A DNA stretch of 12,190 bases from JAUSIF01 sp964620215 (lineage in GTDB: Bacteria; Pseudomonadota; Alphaproteobacteria; Rhizobiales; Xanthobacteraceae), in assembly GCA_964620215.1 (NCBI GenBank), contig CAZUJE010000088.1:1-12190 (forward strand), read 5' to 3'. Of the stretch, positions 1 through 7,240 are shown one piece after another. Below the pieces are notes generated by a model, which was not told the origin of the DNA, searched no databases, and saw nothing but the letters and a program-made list of their open reading frames with translations. The position numbers were made by a program, and so were the translations under genes. The first letter of the stretch is position 1. Every line of letters starts with the position of its first letter.

Positions 1-534
1 ATTCGCATAGCCGCCGGTCGCGAAGGCGCGCAGCAGATTCAGCGTCGCCGCCGACTGGCGGTAGGCGTCGAGCAGCCGGCGCGGATCGGGGATGCGCGCC
101 TCCTTCGTAAATTCGGTGCCGTTGACGATGTCGCCGCGATAGACCGGTAGCTCGACGCCGCCGATTTTTTCCGTGGGCGACGAACGCGGCTTCGCGAACT
201 GGCCGGCGACGCGGCCGACCTTCACCACCGGCGAGGAGCCGGCGAAGGTCAGCACCACCGCCATCTGCAAGAAGACGCGGAAAAAATCGCGGATGTTGTT
301 GGCGCTGTGTTCGGCGAAGCTCTCGGCGCAGTCGCCGCCCTGGAGCAGGAACGCTTCACCGGCAGCCACGCGAGCAAGCTGGCGCTTCAGCGCCCGCGCC
401 TCGCCTGCAAATACCAGCGGCGGGAAGGTCGAGAGCTGTTTCTCGACTTCGCCCAATGCTTTCATGTCCGGATAGTCGGGCAACTGCACGACCGGCTTTT
501 TCCGCCAGGAATCCGGGCTCCAACGCTCTGCCAT
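1..534 (-). CDS. aroG: Class II (plant-type) DAHP synthase, N-terminal part, cut by window edge
   Basis: 3-Deoxy-7-phosphoheptulonate synthase condenses phosphoenolpyruvate and erythrose 4-phosphate, the first step of the shikimate pathway (cytosol). The frame reads open from an ATG at 534-532 through the window edge, giving 178 residues with no stop; the family is about 450-480 residues, so more than half lies outside. It starts MAERWSPDSWRKKPVVQLPD. The class II signature GGDCAE is at residues 66-71, with Cys69 matching the metal-ligand Cys of the Mycobacterium enzyme. The stretch VGRVAGQFAKPRS (106-118) contains the PEP-contacting Arg. A Shine-Dalgarno GAGGGT (complement of 538-543) stands 3-4 nt upstream of the ATG. 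Family assignment is very safe. The symbol is less so: members are called aroG, aroF or aroH in different genomes. No neighbour in the window belongs to this pathway. Confidence 0.95.
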   Translation of the reverse strand, partial: MAERWSPDSWRKKPVVQLPDYPDMKALGEVEKQLSTFPPLVFAGEARALKRQLARVAAGEAFLLQGGDCAESFAEHSANNIRDFFRVFLQMAVVLTFAGSSPVVKVGRVAGQFAKPRSSPTEKIGGVELPVYRGDIVNGTEFTKEARIPDPRRLLDAYRQSAATLNLLRAFATGGYAN

Positions 535-561
535 TACACCCTCATATTGGTATGGGGCGGG

Positions 562-590
562 GTTATAGCGAGGCCGGGCGGAAGATGCCA
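562..590 (-). promoter_or_regulatory. Candidate promoter of the DAHP synthase gene
   Basis: Read on the minus strand, TATAAC (complement of 562-567) matches five of six bases of the -10 consensus and is preceded by C, resembling the alphaproteobacterial CTATAT form. The -35 at 17 nt spacing would be TGGCAT (585-590), a poor match. The start site would fall near 555, leaving a leader of about 20 nt that holds the GAGGGT ribosome binding site. Called by eye. Confidence 0.4.
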
Positions 591-721
591 GCAATGCGTT
601 TGGGCGTTTCAGGCTCGGCAGTTAATCCGAGACGATTGAAGAAACCGGAAAACGCTCATACCGTCCCAATTTCCAAGCTTTCAAGGTTTCTGCTCGTCGA
701 AAAATCGGGGGCACCACAACC

Positions 722-901
722 ATGTACATCAAAAGAACGCCGGGTATTGGCACTTACACGGCAATGCAGGTCTTGGAGAGCGGCCTGCATCGTACATACT
801 ACGAGCTGGTGCATCGTCTAATCGCCTGGGAGCCGAAGCTTGGATGGGAAGGGCCCGTCACATTGGCAAGCCGCGGAAAGAGCCGCACGGATATCTGCTG
901 A
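722..901 (+). CDS. Possible small protein, 59 residues, unknown function
   Basis: An ATG-TGA frame encoding MYIKRTPGIGTYTAMQVLES and ending SRGKSRTDIC. About two thirds of codons end in G or C, which fits coding DNA of this genome, and the composition (Tyr, Trp, His, balanced charge) looks like a real protein rather than a shadow of another frame. A GGGGG run at 707-711 could serve as ribosome binding site at 10 nt spacing. Its TGA (899-901) is followed after two bases by an ATG (904) in the frame of the next gene, an arrangement typical of translational coupling. If the next gene instead starts at 844, the two overlap by 58 bp in different frames. I recognise no family. It may be a real upstream partner, or the 5' end of a gene later split by a frameshift. 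Confidence 0.4.
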   Translation: MYIKRTPGIGTYTAMQVLESGLHRTYYELVHRLIAWEPKLGWEGPVTLASRGKSRTDIC

Positions 902-1590
902 TTATGCGACGGGGCTTGGTCTTTCTTGCCCACACTTCGGCAAAAATTTCACCAACCGATATCGTCGAAGTTCTGTTCAATAAGACATCGGACGCCATTG
1001 CCGACAAGTTGTCTGACCTGCCTGCGTTCGGCTTGAGTGTGTTGAAGGATGTGGTGGCGGCCCACAAGAAATCGAAGGAGCATGAGCAAAAATTGAAAAA
1101 AATTGCCGAAGGAATCCAGCATCCGCAAACATTTGTAATTCCCTATCCAAATCTGGTCGGGGCGCTTACGGACTATACGGGATCATTCTGGAAACTGAAT
1201 GGATATCCACGCAACCTGTTTACGCTCGATGCGGACGATGCGACCAATCAATTCAGTGTCGTCCGTGGCAATAAGGACTTGCCGATCCTGCTGATGTCGT
1301 TTCGGTTTGAGTGCGAAAAAGAAATGATGCTGATGAAGATACTAGACGAGGAAACTGGCTTTTTAAAACACAGGGATGAGCGTCGTGCAGAACTAAAATC
1401 ACAACATGGAGTTGCGATTCCACAAGAAGAAGAGAAAAAACTTGCCGCCTCTCTAAAGCAAATCGTCGATGACGAATTGAAGGCGCGCAACATCTCGCTC
1501 GTGGAAATCAATGAGAGAGTGCTCGAGCGGCTGAGCCATTTCGAAGAAGTGATAAAGGCAATCCGGGCAGCAGCCCCTAAAGTCCGCTGA
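844..1590 (+). CDS. Hypothetical protein, lysine/glutamate-rich, accessory-looking
   Basis: 248 residues from ATG 844 (GGGAG at 828-832, 11 nt upstream). An alternative start at 904 gives 228 residues beginning MRRGLVFLAHTSAKISPTDI and sits two bases after the stop of the small ORF at 722-901. The body has a charged, probably helical stretch (about residues 72-88, HKKSKEHEQKLKKIAEG), a middle part with PYPNLVGALTDYTGSFWKLNG that looks globular, and a long charged helical C-terminal third that may form coiled coil (DEETGFLKHRDERRAELK onward). I see no signal peptide, membrane segment or known catalytic motif. Codons are richer in A and AAA/AAT/TTG than in the flanking genes, which hints at horizontal origin. 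The 3' end overlaps that of the convergent molybdoenzyme gene by 14 bp (1577-1590). Function unknown; that it is a gene is fairly safe, the start is not. Confidence 0.62.
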   Translation: MGRARHIGKPRKEPHGYLLIMRRGLVFLAHTSAKISPTDIVEVLFNKTSDAIADKLSDLPAFGLSVLKDVVAAHKKSKEHEQKLKKIAEGIQHPQTFVIPYPNLVGALTDYTGSFWKLNGYPRNLFTLDADDATNQFSVVRGNKDLPILLMSFRFECEKEMMLMKILDEETGFLKHRDERRAELKSQHGVAIPQEEEKKLAASLKQIVDDELKARNISLVEINERVLERLSHFEEVIKAIRAAAPKVR

Positions 1591-2353
1591 ACCAGTTGTA
1601 GCCCTGATCTTCCCAGTAGCCGCCGCGATATTCGTTGAAGACAGCCATCTCCACCACATGCTTCGGGTTCTTGAAACCCAGTTTCGTGGGCATGCGGATT
1701 TTCATCGGGAAGCCGTAGGCGCGCGGGAGCAATTGGCCATCGAAGCCGAACGTCATCTGCGTCTGCGGATGCAGCGCGGTCGCCATGTCGATGGATGTCG
1801 AGTAGCCCTCGGCGCAGATGAAATAGATGTATTTCGCACTGGTGTCGGCGCCGACACGGGTGAGGAAATCGGAGAGCCGCGCGCCTGACCATTTGCCGAT
1901 GGCACTCCAGCCCTCGACGCAGATGTGGCGGGTGATCTGGGTATTCTGCGGAAGCGCATGCAGCTCACTCAGCGCCCATGATTTCTTTTCCGCGACCAGG
2001 CCGCCAACTTTCAGCGCGTAAGTTGCGCCGTCCACCTTCGGCGCTTCGTCCTCGCCGTAATAGGCATTGAAGGGAAACGGGCGGGTGATGGCGCTTTCGG
2101 GATATTCGGGCGCGAGGCGGTTCAGGCCCATGATCGCGCCCTGGACCTTGTCGTTGAAGCGGGAGATCGCCATCAGGGCTTTTTCGGCGGACGCGCCATC
2201 GATCACGTCGCAGCCAGCGAGAAATGCGACCGCGCCGAGCGAGGCGCCGCCTTGCAGGAATTTGCGGCGAGCGGGATCGGGCAGCAATTTCGCCGCATCC
2301 CTGATGAGCAATTTCGGATCGACGCCGGGAGGAGCCTTGCGTTTACGGGGCAT
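1577..2353 (-). CDS. Periplasmic molybdopterin-dependent oxidoreductase (sulfite oxidase/MsrP fold), Tat-exported
   Basis: 258 residues, ATG 2353, stop TAG at 1579-1577. The N-terminus carries a twin-arginine motif RRKFLQ (29-34), a hydrophobic stretch, then LAGC (45-48), a lipobox with Asp at +2, so the mature protein is probably a lipid-anchored inner-membrane lipoprotein facing the periplasm. The catalytic domain shows TRHICVEGWSAIGKW (141-155); Cys145 is the expected thiolate ligand of the molybdenum. Downstream LPRAYGFPMKIRMPTKLGFK (209-228) is typical of the fold. There is no room for the C-terminal dimerisation domain of true sulfite oxidases, so it is closer to the YedY/MsrP group. 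It follows the cytochrome b gene by 10 bp, and its Shine-Dalgarno AGGAGA (2359-2364) overlaps that gene's TGA, indicating one transcript and coupled translation. The substrate cannot be read from sequence; sulfite or an oxidised sulfur or nitrogen compound are possibilities. Confidence 0.9.
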   Translation of the reverse strand: MPRKRKAPPGVDPKLLIRDAAKLLPDPARRKFLQGGASLGAVAFLAGCDVIDGASAEKALMAISRFNDKVQGAIMGLNRLAPEYPESAITRPFPFNAYYGEDEAPKVDGATYALKVGGLVAEKKSWALSELHALPQNTQITRHICVEGWSAIGKWSGARLSDFLTRVGADTSAKYIYFICAEGYSTSIDMATALHPQTQMTFGFDGQLLPRAYGFPMKIRMPTKLGFKNPKHVVEMAVFNEYRGGYWEDQGYNWFSGL

Positions 2354-2363
2354 CGTTTTCTCC

Positions 2364-3002
2364 TCAGCGTCCGGCGATCATGGCGCGGATGCTTTTCGGG
2401 ACGACGATCGCTAGCAGCACATGAATGACGAGGAAACCGACGATTGCCGCCATGGCGAGAAAATGCACGACGCGCGCGCCTTCATACCCGCCCATGATGA
2501 AGGCGAGTTCCTGCAACTGCATCGGCTTCCAGACCGCGAGGCCTGACAGCACGATCACAATGCCTGCGAGGATCACGCCAAGATACAGGAGCCGCTGGAC
2601 CGCGTTATAGACGGAGAGATCGTCGTGGCTGAGTTTCAGCGTGAGCGCGTCGCGCACATTCGAGATGATTTCCGGGGCGCGGATGGGGAGCAGTTTTTTC
2701 TTGAAGCGGCCGGTGTAGAGGCCAAGTGAAACGTAAACGAGGCCATTCAGCACCAAGAGCCACATCGCCGCGAAATGCCATTGCAAGGCGCCCGCAAGCC
2801 AGCCGCCGATGGTGATGGAATTCGGGAAGTGGATGAATTCGAAAATGGGCGAAGCGTTATAGATGCGCCATCCCGACATCATCATCGTGACCATCGCGAT
2901 CACGTTGATCCAGTGCGTCACGCGCACCCAGAGTGGGTGGATTTCCTTCGCGGGTTTTGCCGCAGTCCGTTTTGACCGGATTCGCGCTGTTGCCGTCGCC
3001 AT
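2364..3002 (-). CDS. Cytochrome b561-type membrane subunit, partner of the molybdoenzyme
   Basis: 212 residues from ATG 3002; the next in-frame ATG lies inside the first membrane helix, so the start is well fixed. A basic cytosolic N-terminus (KRTAAKPAKE) leads into HWIN at 30-33 and four hydrophobic helices at roughly 31-48, 65-95, 133-157 and 178-202. Histidines at 30, 76, 180 and 194 lie in or at the edge of helices and are the likely ligands of two b hemes. The pattern fits the diheme b561 family that shuttles electrons between the quinone pool and a periplasmic enzyme (PhsC or hydrogenase cytochrome b type), and differs from the six-helix MsrQ. The molybdoenzyme gene follows after 10 bp, so this is probably its electron-transfer and membrane-docking partner. 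No Shine-Dalgarno is visible before the ATG. Direction of electron flow is not determinable here. Confidence 0.88.
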   Translation of the reverse strand: MATATARIRSKRTAAKPAKEIHPLWVRVTHWINVIAMVTMMMSGWRIYNASPIFEFIHFPNSITIGGWLAGALQWHFAAMWLLVLNGLVYVSLGLYTGRFKKKLLPIRAPEIISNVRDALTLKLSHDDLSVYNAVQRLLYLGVILAGIVIVLSGLAVWKPMQLQELAFIMGGYEGARVVHFLAMAAIVGFLVIHVLLAIVVPKSIRAMIAGR

Positions 3003-3008
3003 GACAGG

Positions 3009-3041
3009 GCTCTAGCAGGTTGCGGCTTCACAGGAACTTCA
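3009..3041 (-). promoter_or_regulatory. Candidate promoter with direct repeat, cytochrome b/molybdoenzyme operon
   Basis: On the minus strand TGCTAGAGC (complement of 3009-3017) reads as an extended -10 (TG-C-TAGAGC). Upstream is a direct repeat TGAAG-N6-TGAAG (complement of 3037-3041 and 3026-3030) with an 11-bp period, one helical turn, around the -35 position, where no good -35 exists. The arrangement fits an activator-dependent promoter. The predicted start of transcription falls at or next to the ATG at 3002. All by eye. Confidence 0.35.
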
Positions 3042-3064
3042 GTTTTCCGTGACGCGCGGCGGGT

Positions 3065-4417
3065 TCACGCCTTTGTGCGCAGCGTGACGAGTTCCTCGGC
3101 GGCGGTCGGATGCAGCGCGACCGTGTTGTCGAAATCAGCTTTGGTGGCGCCCATCTTCACCGCGATGGCGGCCATCTGGATCATTTCGGCGGCGTTCTCC
3201 CCGACAATGTGAACGCCCAGCACTTTCTGCGTTTTCTGATCGACCACCATTTTCATCAGGATCGAGGTGGCGCGGCCCGAGAGCGTCACCTTCATCGGGC
3301 GGAACATGGTCTTGTAAACGTCGATCGGGCCTCTGGCTTTAGCGTCGGATTCGTTGAGGCCGACGACGCCGATTTCCGGTTCGGAGAACACGGCGGTCGG
3401 GACAAAATGCAGATCCACATTCCAGGGATGGTTGCCGAACACACTGTCAGCGAAAGCATGGCCTTCGCGGATCGCGACCGGCGTCAGTTGCAGCCGGTCG
3501 GTCACGTCGCCGATGGCGTAGATCGACGGGATGCTGGAACGCATTGTCTCGTCCACGGCGACGGCACCCTTTGAATTCAACGCAACGCCCGCCGCCTCGA
3601 GGCCCATATTCGCCGTGTTGGGGCGGCGGCCGATGGCGAACATCACCACGTCGGCGTTTTGGGAATTTCCGTCTGTAAAGGTTGCGCACAGCCCGCCGCC
3701 GATTTTTTCAATCGACGCGATATTGTGGTTGAGCACGAAATGAATTCCGCGCGCTTCCATTTCCACGCGCAGATGATGGCGCACTTCTTCATCAAATCCG
3801 CGCAGGATTTCATCGCCGCGGTGAACCAGCGTGACCTTGGAGCCGAGCCCCGCGAACAGACAGGCGAATTCCACGCCGATATAGCCAGCACCCTGAATCA
3901 CGATGCGGCGCGGGAGCTGTTCCAGATGAAACGCCTCGTTCGAGCTGATCGCGAGTTCGCGGCCCGGAATTTCCGGCAGCACCGGATGGCCTCCGGTCGC
4001 CACCAGAATATATTTCGCGCGCACTTTCGTGCCGGTCTTCAGGAGGCGAACCGTGTGCGGGTCTTCCACCAGCGCGCGGCTGTCGACGATCTCAACCTTG
4101 TTGCGGGTGAGCGTCGCCCGATAGGCGGCTTCCAGGCGGCCGATTTCCTTGTCCTTGTTCGCGATCAAGGTGGGCCAATCGAATTTCGCGCCCTCGATGG
4201 TCCAGCCGAAACCGGCCGCGTCCACGAATTCATGCGCGTAGCGGCTGGCATAGACCAGGAGTTTTTTCGGCACGCAGCCGCGGATCACGCAGGTGCCGCC
4301 GACGCGATATTCCTCCGCGACCTGTACCCGCGCGCCATGGTTCGCGGCGATGCGAGCGGCGCGAACGCCGCCGGAACCACCACCGATGACAAAGAGATCG
4401 ACGTCGAAGTCAGCCAT
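3065..4417 (-). CDS. gor: Glutathione-disulfide reductase
   Basis: 450 residues, full length for the family. It reduces glutathione disulfide with NADPH through FAD and a redox disulfide (cytosol). The FAD-binding GGGSGG is at 12-17. The active-site motif GTCVIRGCVPKK (41-52) has Cys43 and Cys48 as the redox pair. NADPH binding is shown by GAGYIGVE (176-183), followed by Arg200 and Arg206, the two arginines that mark NADPH over NADH preference in E. coli Gor. AIGDVTD (301-307) is the second FAD motif, and HPTAAEE (436-442) carries the catalytic His-Glu pair donated across the dimer. CVIRGC and the His-Glu motif argue against dihydrolipoamide dehydrogenase and mercuric reductase. ATG at 4417 has an AGGA about 10 nt upstream. 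A strong terminator for the preceding gene ends only about 23 bp before the start. Confidence 0.96.
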   Translation of the reverse strand: MADFDVDLFVIGGGSGGVRAARIAANHGARVQVAEEYRVGGTCVIRGCVPKKLLVYASRYAHEFVDAAGFGWTIEGAKFDWPTLIANKDKEIGRLEAAYRATLTRNKVEIVDSRALVEDPHTVRLLKTGTKVRAKYILVATGGHPVLPEIPGRELAISSNEAFHLEQLPRRIVIQGAGYIGVEFACLFAGLGSKVTLVHRGDEILRGFDEEVRHHLRVEMEARGIHFVLNHNIASIEKIGGGLCATFTDGNSQNADVVMFAIGRRPNTANMGLEAAGVALNSKGAVAVDETMRSSIPSIYAIGDVTDRLQLTPVAIREGHAFADSVFGNHPWNVDLHFVPTAVFSEPEIGVVGLNESDAKARGPIDVYKTMFRPMKVTLSGRATSILMKMVVDQKTQKVLGVHIVGENAAEMIQMAAIAVKMGATKADFDNTVALHPTAAEELVTLRTKA

Positions 4418-4440
4418 TCGGCTTCATCCTAGCCGCAAGA

Positions 4441-4479
4441 AGAACAAAGAAAAAGCGCGCCGGTTATTCACCGGCGCGC
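4441..4479 (-). terminator. Rho-independent terminator after the DUF2059 gene
   Basis: A perfect 10-bp inverted repeat, GCGCGCCGGT at 4455-4464 and its complement at 4470-4479, around the 5-nt loop TATTC. On the minus strand the stem is followed directly by TTTTTCTTTGTTCTT (complement of 4454-4440). It lies 19 nt after the stop codon of the 4498-5007 gene and between it and gor, so it should end the gabD-rpiA-DUF2059 transcript. Confidence 0.88.
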
Positions 4480-4497
4480 GCCATCAAATTCAAATCA

Positions 4498-5007
4498 TCA
4501 AATCGTGTGGCCTTTTTTCTTCATGTCGGCGCGGAGCTTGATTACGATCTCCTCGGAGAGTTTGCCGCCCCATTCCTGGGTCTTGCCGTAGCTCTCTTCC
4601 AGAATCGACGGAAGCTGCACGACGAATTTCTTGCCGGTGGGCGAACGGTAGAAGACGAGGATTTCCTTCAGTTCGGCCTCGGAAAAACGGGTCGCATAGA
4701 CGCGCGCAACAATGTCGATGATCTCGACCCTGCGCTTCTCGTATTCGCCGGAGAGCGACTTCAGCGAAGCGACGATCTCTTTCTGGAGATCGGGATTCTG
4801 CTGCGTGAAGATGTTCGCGGTCTGCTGGATGATCGAAGGCACAACGCCGTCAAAGGCACGGGTGGCGCCCGAAGCCTCGACGATGTCGCGGCCGAGCTGC
4901 ACGTTGGACGATGAAGGCTGCTGGGCGAAAGCGGCTCCGCTGAAGCCGGCAAGCACGATCACGAGTGCGCCTGCGCGAAGCGCGCCGGCTACGAAGGTAC
5001 GGAACAT
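4498..5007 (-). CDS. DUF2059 domain secreted protein
   Basis: 169 residues. A classic Sec signal peptide covers 1-28 (hydrophobic core GALVIVLAGFSGAAFA, probable cleavage AFA|QQ), so the product is periplasmic or secreted. The mature part is a helical domain matching DUF2059 as I know it: EIVASLKSLSGEYEKRR, then VARVYATRFSEAELKEILVFYRSPTGKKF (about 101-129), which is the core of the family. Biochemical function is unknown. ATG 5007 has AGGGAG at 5014-5019, 6 nt upstream. It follows rpiA after 25 bp with no terminator between and ends at a strong hairpin, so it is likely the last gene of a gabD-rpiA-DUF2059 operon. From memory, rpiA-DUF2059-gor is a recurring order in Hyphomicrobiales; I cannot verify this here. 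Confidence 0.9.
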   Translation of the reverse strand: MFRTFVAGALRAGALVIVLAGFSGAAFAQQPSSSNVQLGRDIVEASGATRAFDGVVPSIIQQTANIFTQQNPDLQKEIVASLKSLSGEYEKRRVEIIDIVARVYATRFSEAELKEILVFYRSPTGKKFVVQLPSILEESYGKTQEWGGKLSEEIVIKLRADMKKKGHTI

Positions 5008-5032
5008 CCTGGTCTCCCTCTGAGTCTAAAAG

Positions 5033-5752
5033 TCATTTCCGCTCGACCACACTGATCCCGCCGCTTCCAGCGATGATCACCCGGCGAGCAAGCCCGATGA
5101 ATAAGCCGTGTTCCACGACACCCGGCACTTCCGCAAGAGCGCGCGCGAGATTGCGTGCGTCCGGGATCGCGCCAAGACCGGCATCCAGAATCAAGTGTCC
5201 CTGATCCGTGACGAAAACATGGCCGTCCGCCTTGTGCCGGAGACGCAGGGGGCCGGCGCATCCAGCGGCCTTTATGGCCGCTTCCACGGCCAAAGTCGTG
5301 GCTTGCAGGCCGAAATCCACCACTTCTATGGGCAGCGGGAAGCGGCCAAGCCGCTCCACCCGCTTCGATTCATCGGCGACAACGATCATTTCGTTTGATG
5401 CCGATGCGACGATTTTTTCGCGCAGCAGCGCCCCCCCGCCCCCTTTTATGAGGTTTAGCTGGGGGTCAAATTCGTCCGCGCCATCTACGGTAAGATCGAG
5501 CCTGGGTTCTTTATCGAGGGTGGTCAGCGGGACGCCCAGTTTTTCAGCTTGCGCGAGCGTTGCCTCCGAAGTCGGCACGCCGACGATCTTGAGGCCACCT
5601 TTTACCTTCTCCGCCAGCAGATCGACGAAGTGCGCTGCGGTCGAACCGGTGCCAAGACCGAGCTTCATGCCCGGTTTCACATAGTCGAGCGCGCGGGCGG
5701 CGGCCTCCCGTTTCAGGGCGTCGGCATCTTTTGCTTTCGCCAAAACGGTCAT
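5033..5752 (-). CDS. rpiA: Ribose-5-phosphate isomerase A
   Basis: 239 residues, full length. It interconverts ribose 5-phosphate and ribulose 5-phosphate in the non-oxidative pentose phosphate pathway (cytosol). The phosphate-binding GLGTGSTAAHF is at 32-42, DGADE at 90-94, and KGGGGALLREK at 103-113. Asp90, Asp93, Lys103 and Glu112 correspond to E. coli Asp81, Asp84, Lys94 and Glu103 with a constant offset of nine. ATG 5752 follows the gabD stop after three bases, with only a weak GGGA further upstream, so translation is probably coupled to gabD. The glycine loop is encoded by a run of seven G and then a second run of five (complement of 5431-5443), a slippage-prone tract, but the frame is intact. 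Confidence 0.97.
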   Translation of the reverse strand: MTVLAKAKDADALKREAAARALDYVKPGMKLGLGTGSTAAHFVDLLAEKVKGGLKIVGVPTSEATLAQAEKLGVPLTTLDKEPRLDLTVDGADEFDPQLNLIKGGGGALLREKIVASASNEMIVVADESKRVERLGRFPLPIEVVDFGLQATTLAVEAAIKAAGCAGPLRLRHKADGHVFVTDQGHLILDAGLGAIPDARNLARALAEVPGVVEHGLFIGLARRVIIAGSGGISVVERK

Positions 5753-5755
5753 GCG

Positions 5756-7201
5756 TCAGCTGATCCCGCCGAGCATCAGATATTTCATTTCGAGGAATTC
5801 CTCGACGCCGTGGTGGGAGCCTTCGCGGCCGATGCCGGACTCCTTCACGCCGCCGAACGGCGCGCCTTCAAACGTGATCGCGCCGGTGTTCACGCCGATC
5901 ATTCCGTATTCGAGCGCTTCGGCGACGCGGAAGCAGCGGCCGATATCGCGTCCGTAGAAATAGGAGGCCAAGCCGAATGGCGTTGCGTTCGCCATCTCAA
6001 TCGCTTCGGCTTCGGTCTTGAACTTATAGACCGGCGCCAGCGGGCCGAATGTCTCTTCGCGCGTGACCAGCATCCGCGTGGTGACGCCCGCAAGCACGGT
6101 CGGCTCGAAGAAGCTGCGGCCAAGCGAATGACGCTTGCCGCCAACCATGACTTTCGCGCCGCCTTGCACGGCATCGGCGATATGGCGCTCCACTTTTTCC
6201 ACCGCCTTCATATTGATGAGCGGCCCTTGCAGAACGCCGACCTCGGTGCCCTTGCCGACCTTCAATTTCATCACGGCGGCGGAAAATTTCTCGACGAATA
6301 CGTCGTGGATTTTTTCCTGCACGTAGATGCGGTTCGCGCAGATGCAGGTCTGGCCCATGTTGCGGTATTTGGAGAACATGGCGCCTTCGACCGCGGCATC
6401 CACGTCGGCGTCGTCGAATACGATGAAGGGCGCGTTGCCGCCAAGCTCGAGCGCCACTTTCTTCACGGTTTCGGACGCCTGGCGCATCAGGAGCTTGCCG
6501 ACCGCCGTGGAGCCGGTGAAGCCGATCAACCGCACGCGCGGGTCGCCGGTGAACACGCCGCCGATGGCGGGCGCGTCGCCGGTGATGACATTGACGACGC
6601 CCTTCGGGATGCCGGCTCGGTGCGCGAGCTCGATCAGCGCAAGTGCCGTGAGCGGCGTTTCGGGTGCCGGCTTCAGCACCGCTGTGCAGCCGACGGCAAT
6701 CGCAGGTGCCAGCTTGCGGGTAATCATCGCCGCCGGAAAATTCCACGGAGTAATGGCTGCAATGACTCCGATCGGCTGCTTCAGCACGATCACGCGGCTG
6801 TCCACGCGCGGCGAGGGAATCGTCTCGCCGTAAATGCGCTTGGCTTCTTCCGCGAAGAGTTCAACGAAGGACGCCGAGAATTCGATTTCGCCCTTGGCCT
6901 CGGCGAGCGGCTTGCCCTGCTCCGAGGTCATGATGAGGGCGAGGTCGTCTTTATGGGCGAGGATCAGTTCCTGCCATTTTTTCAGGATCGCGGAGCGGTC
7001 CTTCGCGGTGCGCTTCGACCAGGCCGGGAAAGCCGCGTGTGCCGCAGCCACCGCCGCTGTCGCCTCGCCGGCGCCGAAACGGGGGACTTTGGCAAGAACC
7101 TCGCCGGTCGCGGGATTTTCCACCGGGTCGGTGCCTTTGCCGATCCAGGCTCCGTCCACATAACACTGGTCGCGCAGCAGCGCCGGGTCAGCGAGTTTCA
7201 T
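5756..7201 (-). CDS. gabD: NAD(P)-dependent succinate-semialdehyde dehydrogenase
   Basis: 481 residues, typical of the aldehyde dehydrogenase superfamily. It oxidises succinate semialdehyde to succinate, the last step of the GABA route into the TCA cycle. The oxyanion Asn154 lies in TPWNFPAAM, the cofactor-contacting Lys177 in LKPAPETP, the general base Glu252 in LELGGNAPF, and the nucleophile Cys286 in NMGQTCICANR. The second Cys288, two residues on, is characteristic of SSADH (QTCVCANR in E. coli GabD) and in the human enzyme forms a redox-switch disulfide with the nucleophile, so oxidative inactivation is possible here. C-terminal FGGVKESGIGREGSHHG is also typical of this subfamily. ATG 7201 has GCGGAG about 6 nt upstream. 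The stop is 3 nt before rpiA. Glutarate-semialdehyde dehydrogenase is an alternative substrate assignment. Confidence 0.92.
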   Translation of the reverse strand: MKLADPALLRDQCYVDGAWIGKGTDPVENPATGEVLAKVPRFGAGEATAAVAAAHAAFPAWSKRTAKDRSAILKKWQELILAHKDDLALIMTSEQGKPLAEAKGEIEFSASFVELFAEEAKRIYGETIPSPRVDSRVIVLKQPIGVIAAITPWNFPAAMITRKLAPAIAVGCTAVLKPAPETPLTALALIELAHRAGIPKGVVNVITGDAPAIGGVFTGDPRVRLIGFTGSTAVGKLLMRQASETVKKVALELGGNAPFIVFDDADVDAAVEGAMFSKYRNMGQTCICANRIYVQEKIHDVFVEKFSAAVMKLKVGKGTEVGVLQGPLINMKAVEKVERHIADAVQGGAKVMVGGKRHSLGRSFFEPTVLAGVTTRMLVTREETFGPLAPVYKFKTEAEAIEMANATPFGLASYFYGRDIGRCFRVAEALEYGMIGVNTGAITFEGAPFGGVKESGIGREGSHHGVEEFLEMKYLMLGGIS

Positions 7202-7240
7202 GGGACACTCCGCTCACGCTTGAAGTATGGGGCGAGCGCG

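Noticed and set aside
456..821. Plus-strand frame of 121 codons over the DAHP synthase 5' end and the spacer
   Set aside because: It is antisense to a clear class II DAHP synthase N-terminus and has no motif; the spacer part is probably non-coding.
722..1590. Reading the 722 ORF and the 844 ORF as one gene with a programmed frameshift
   Set aside because: No slippery heptamer or stimulatory structure seen near 844-901, and the TGA-TT-ATG junction has a simpler explanation in translational coupling. A sequencing or evolutionary frameshift is not excluded.
3659..4432. A 257-codon plus-strand frame opposite gor
   Set aside because: Shadow of gor; Ala/Arg/His-rich and without recognisable motifs.
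5429..5443. G-run in rpiA as a phase-variation tract
   Set aside because: The run encodes the conserved GGGG loop and is constrained by protein sequence; seven plus five interrupted bases is weak evidence for phase variation.
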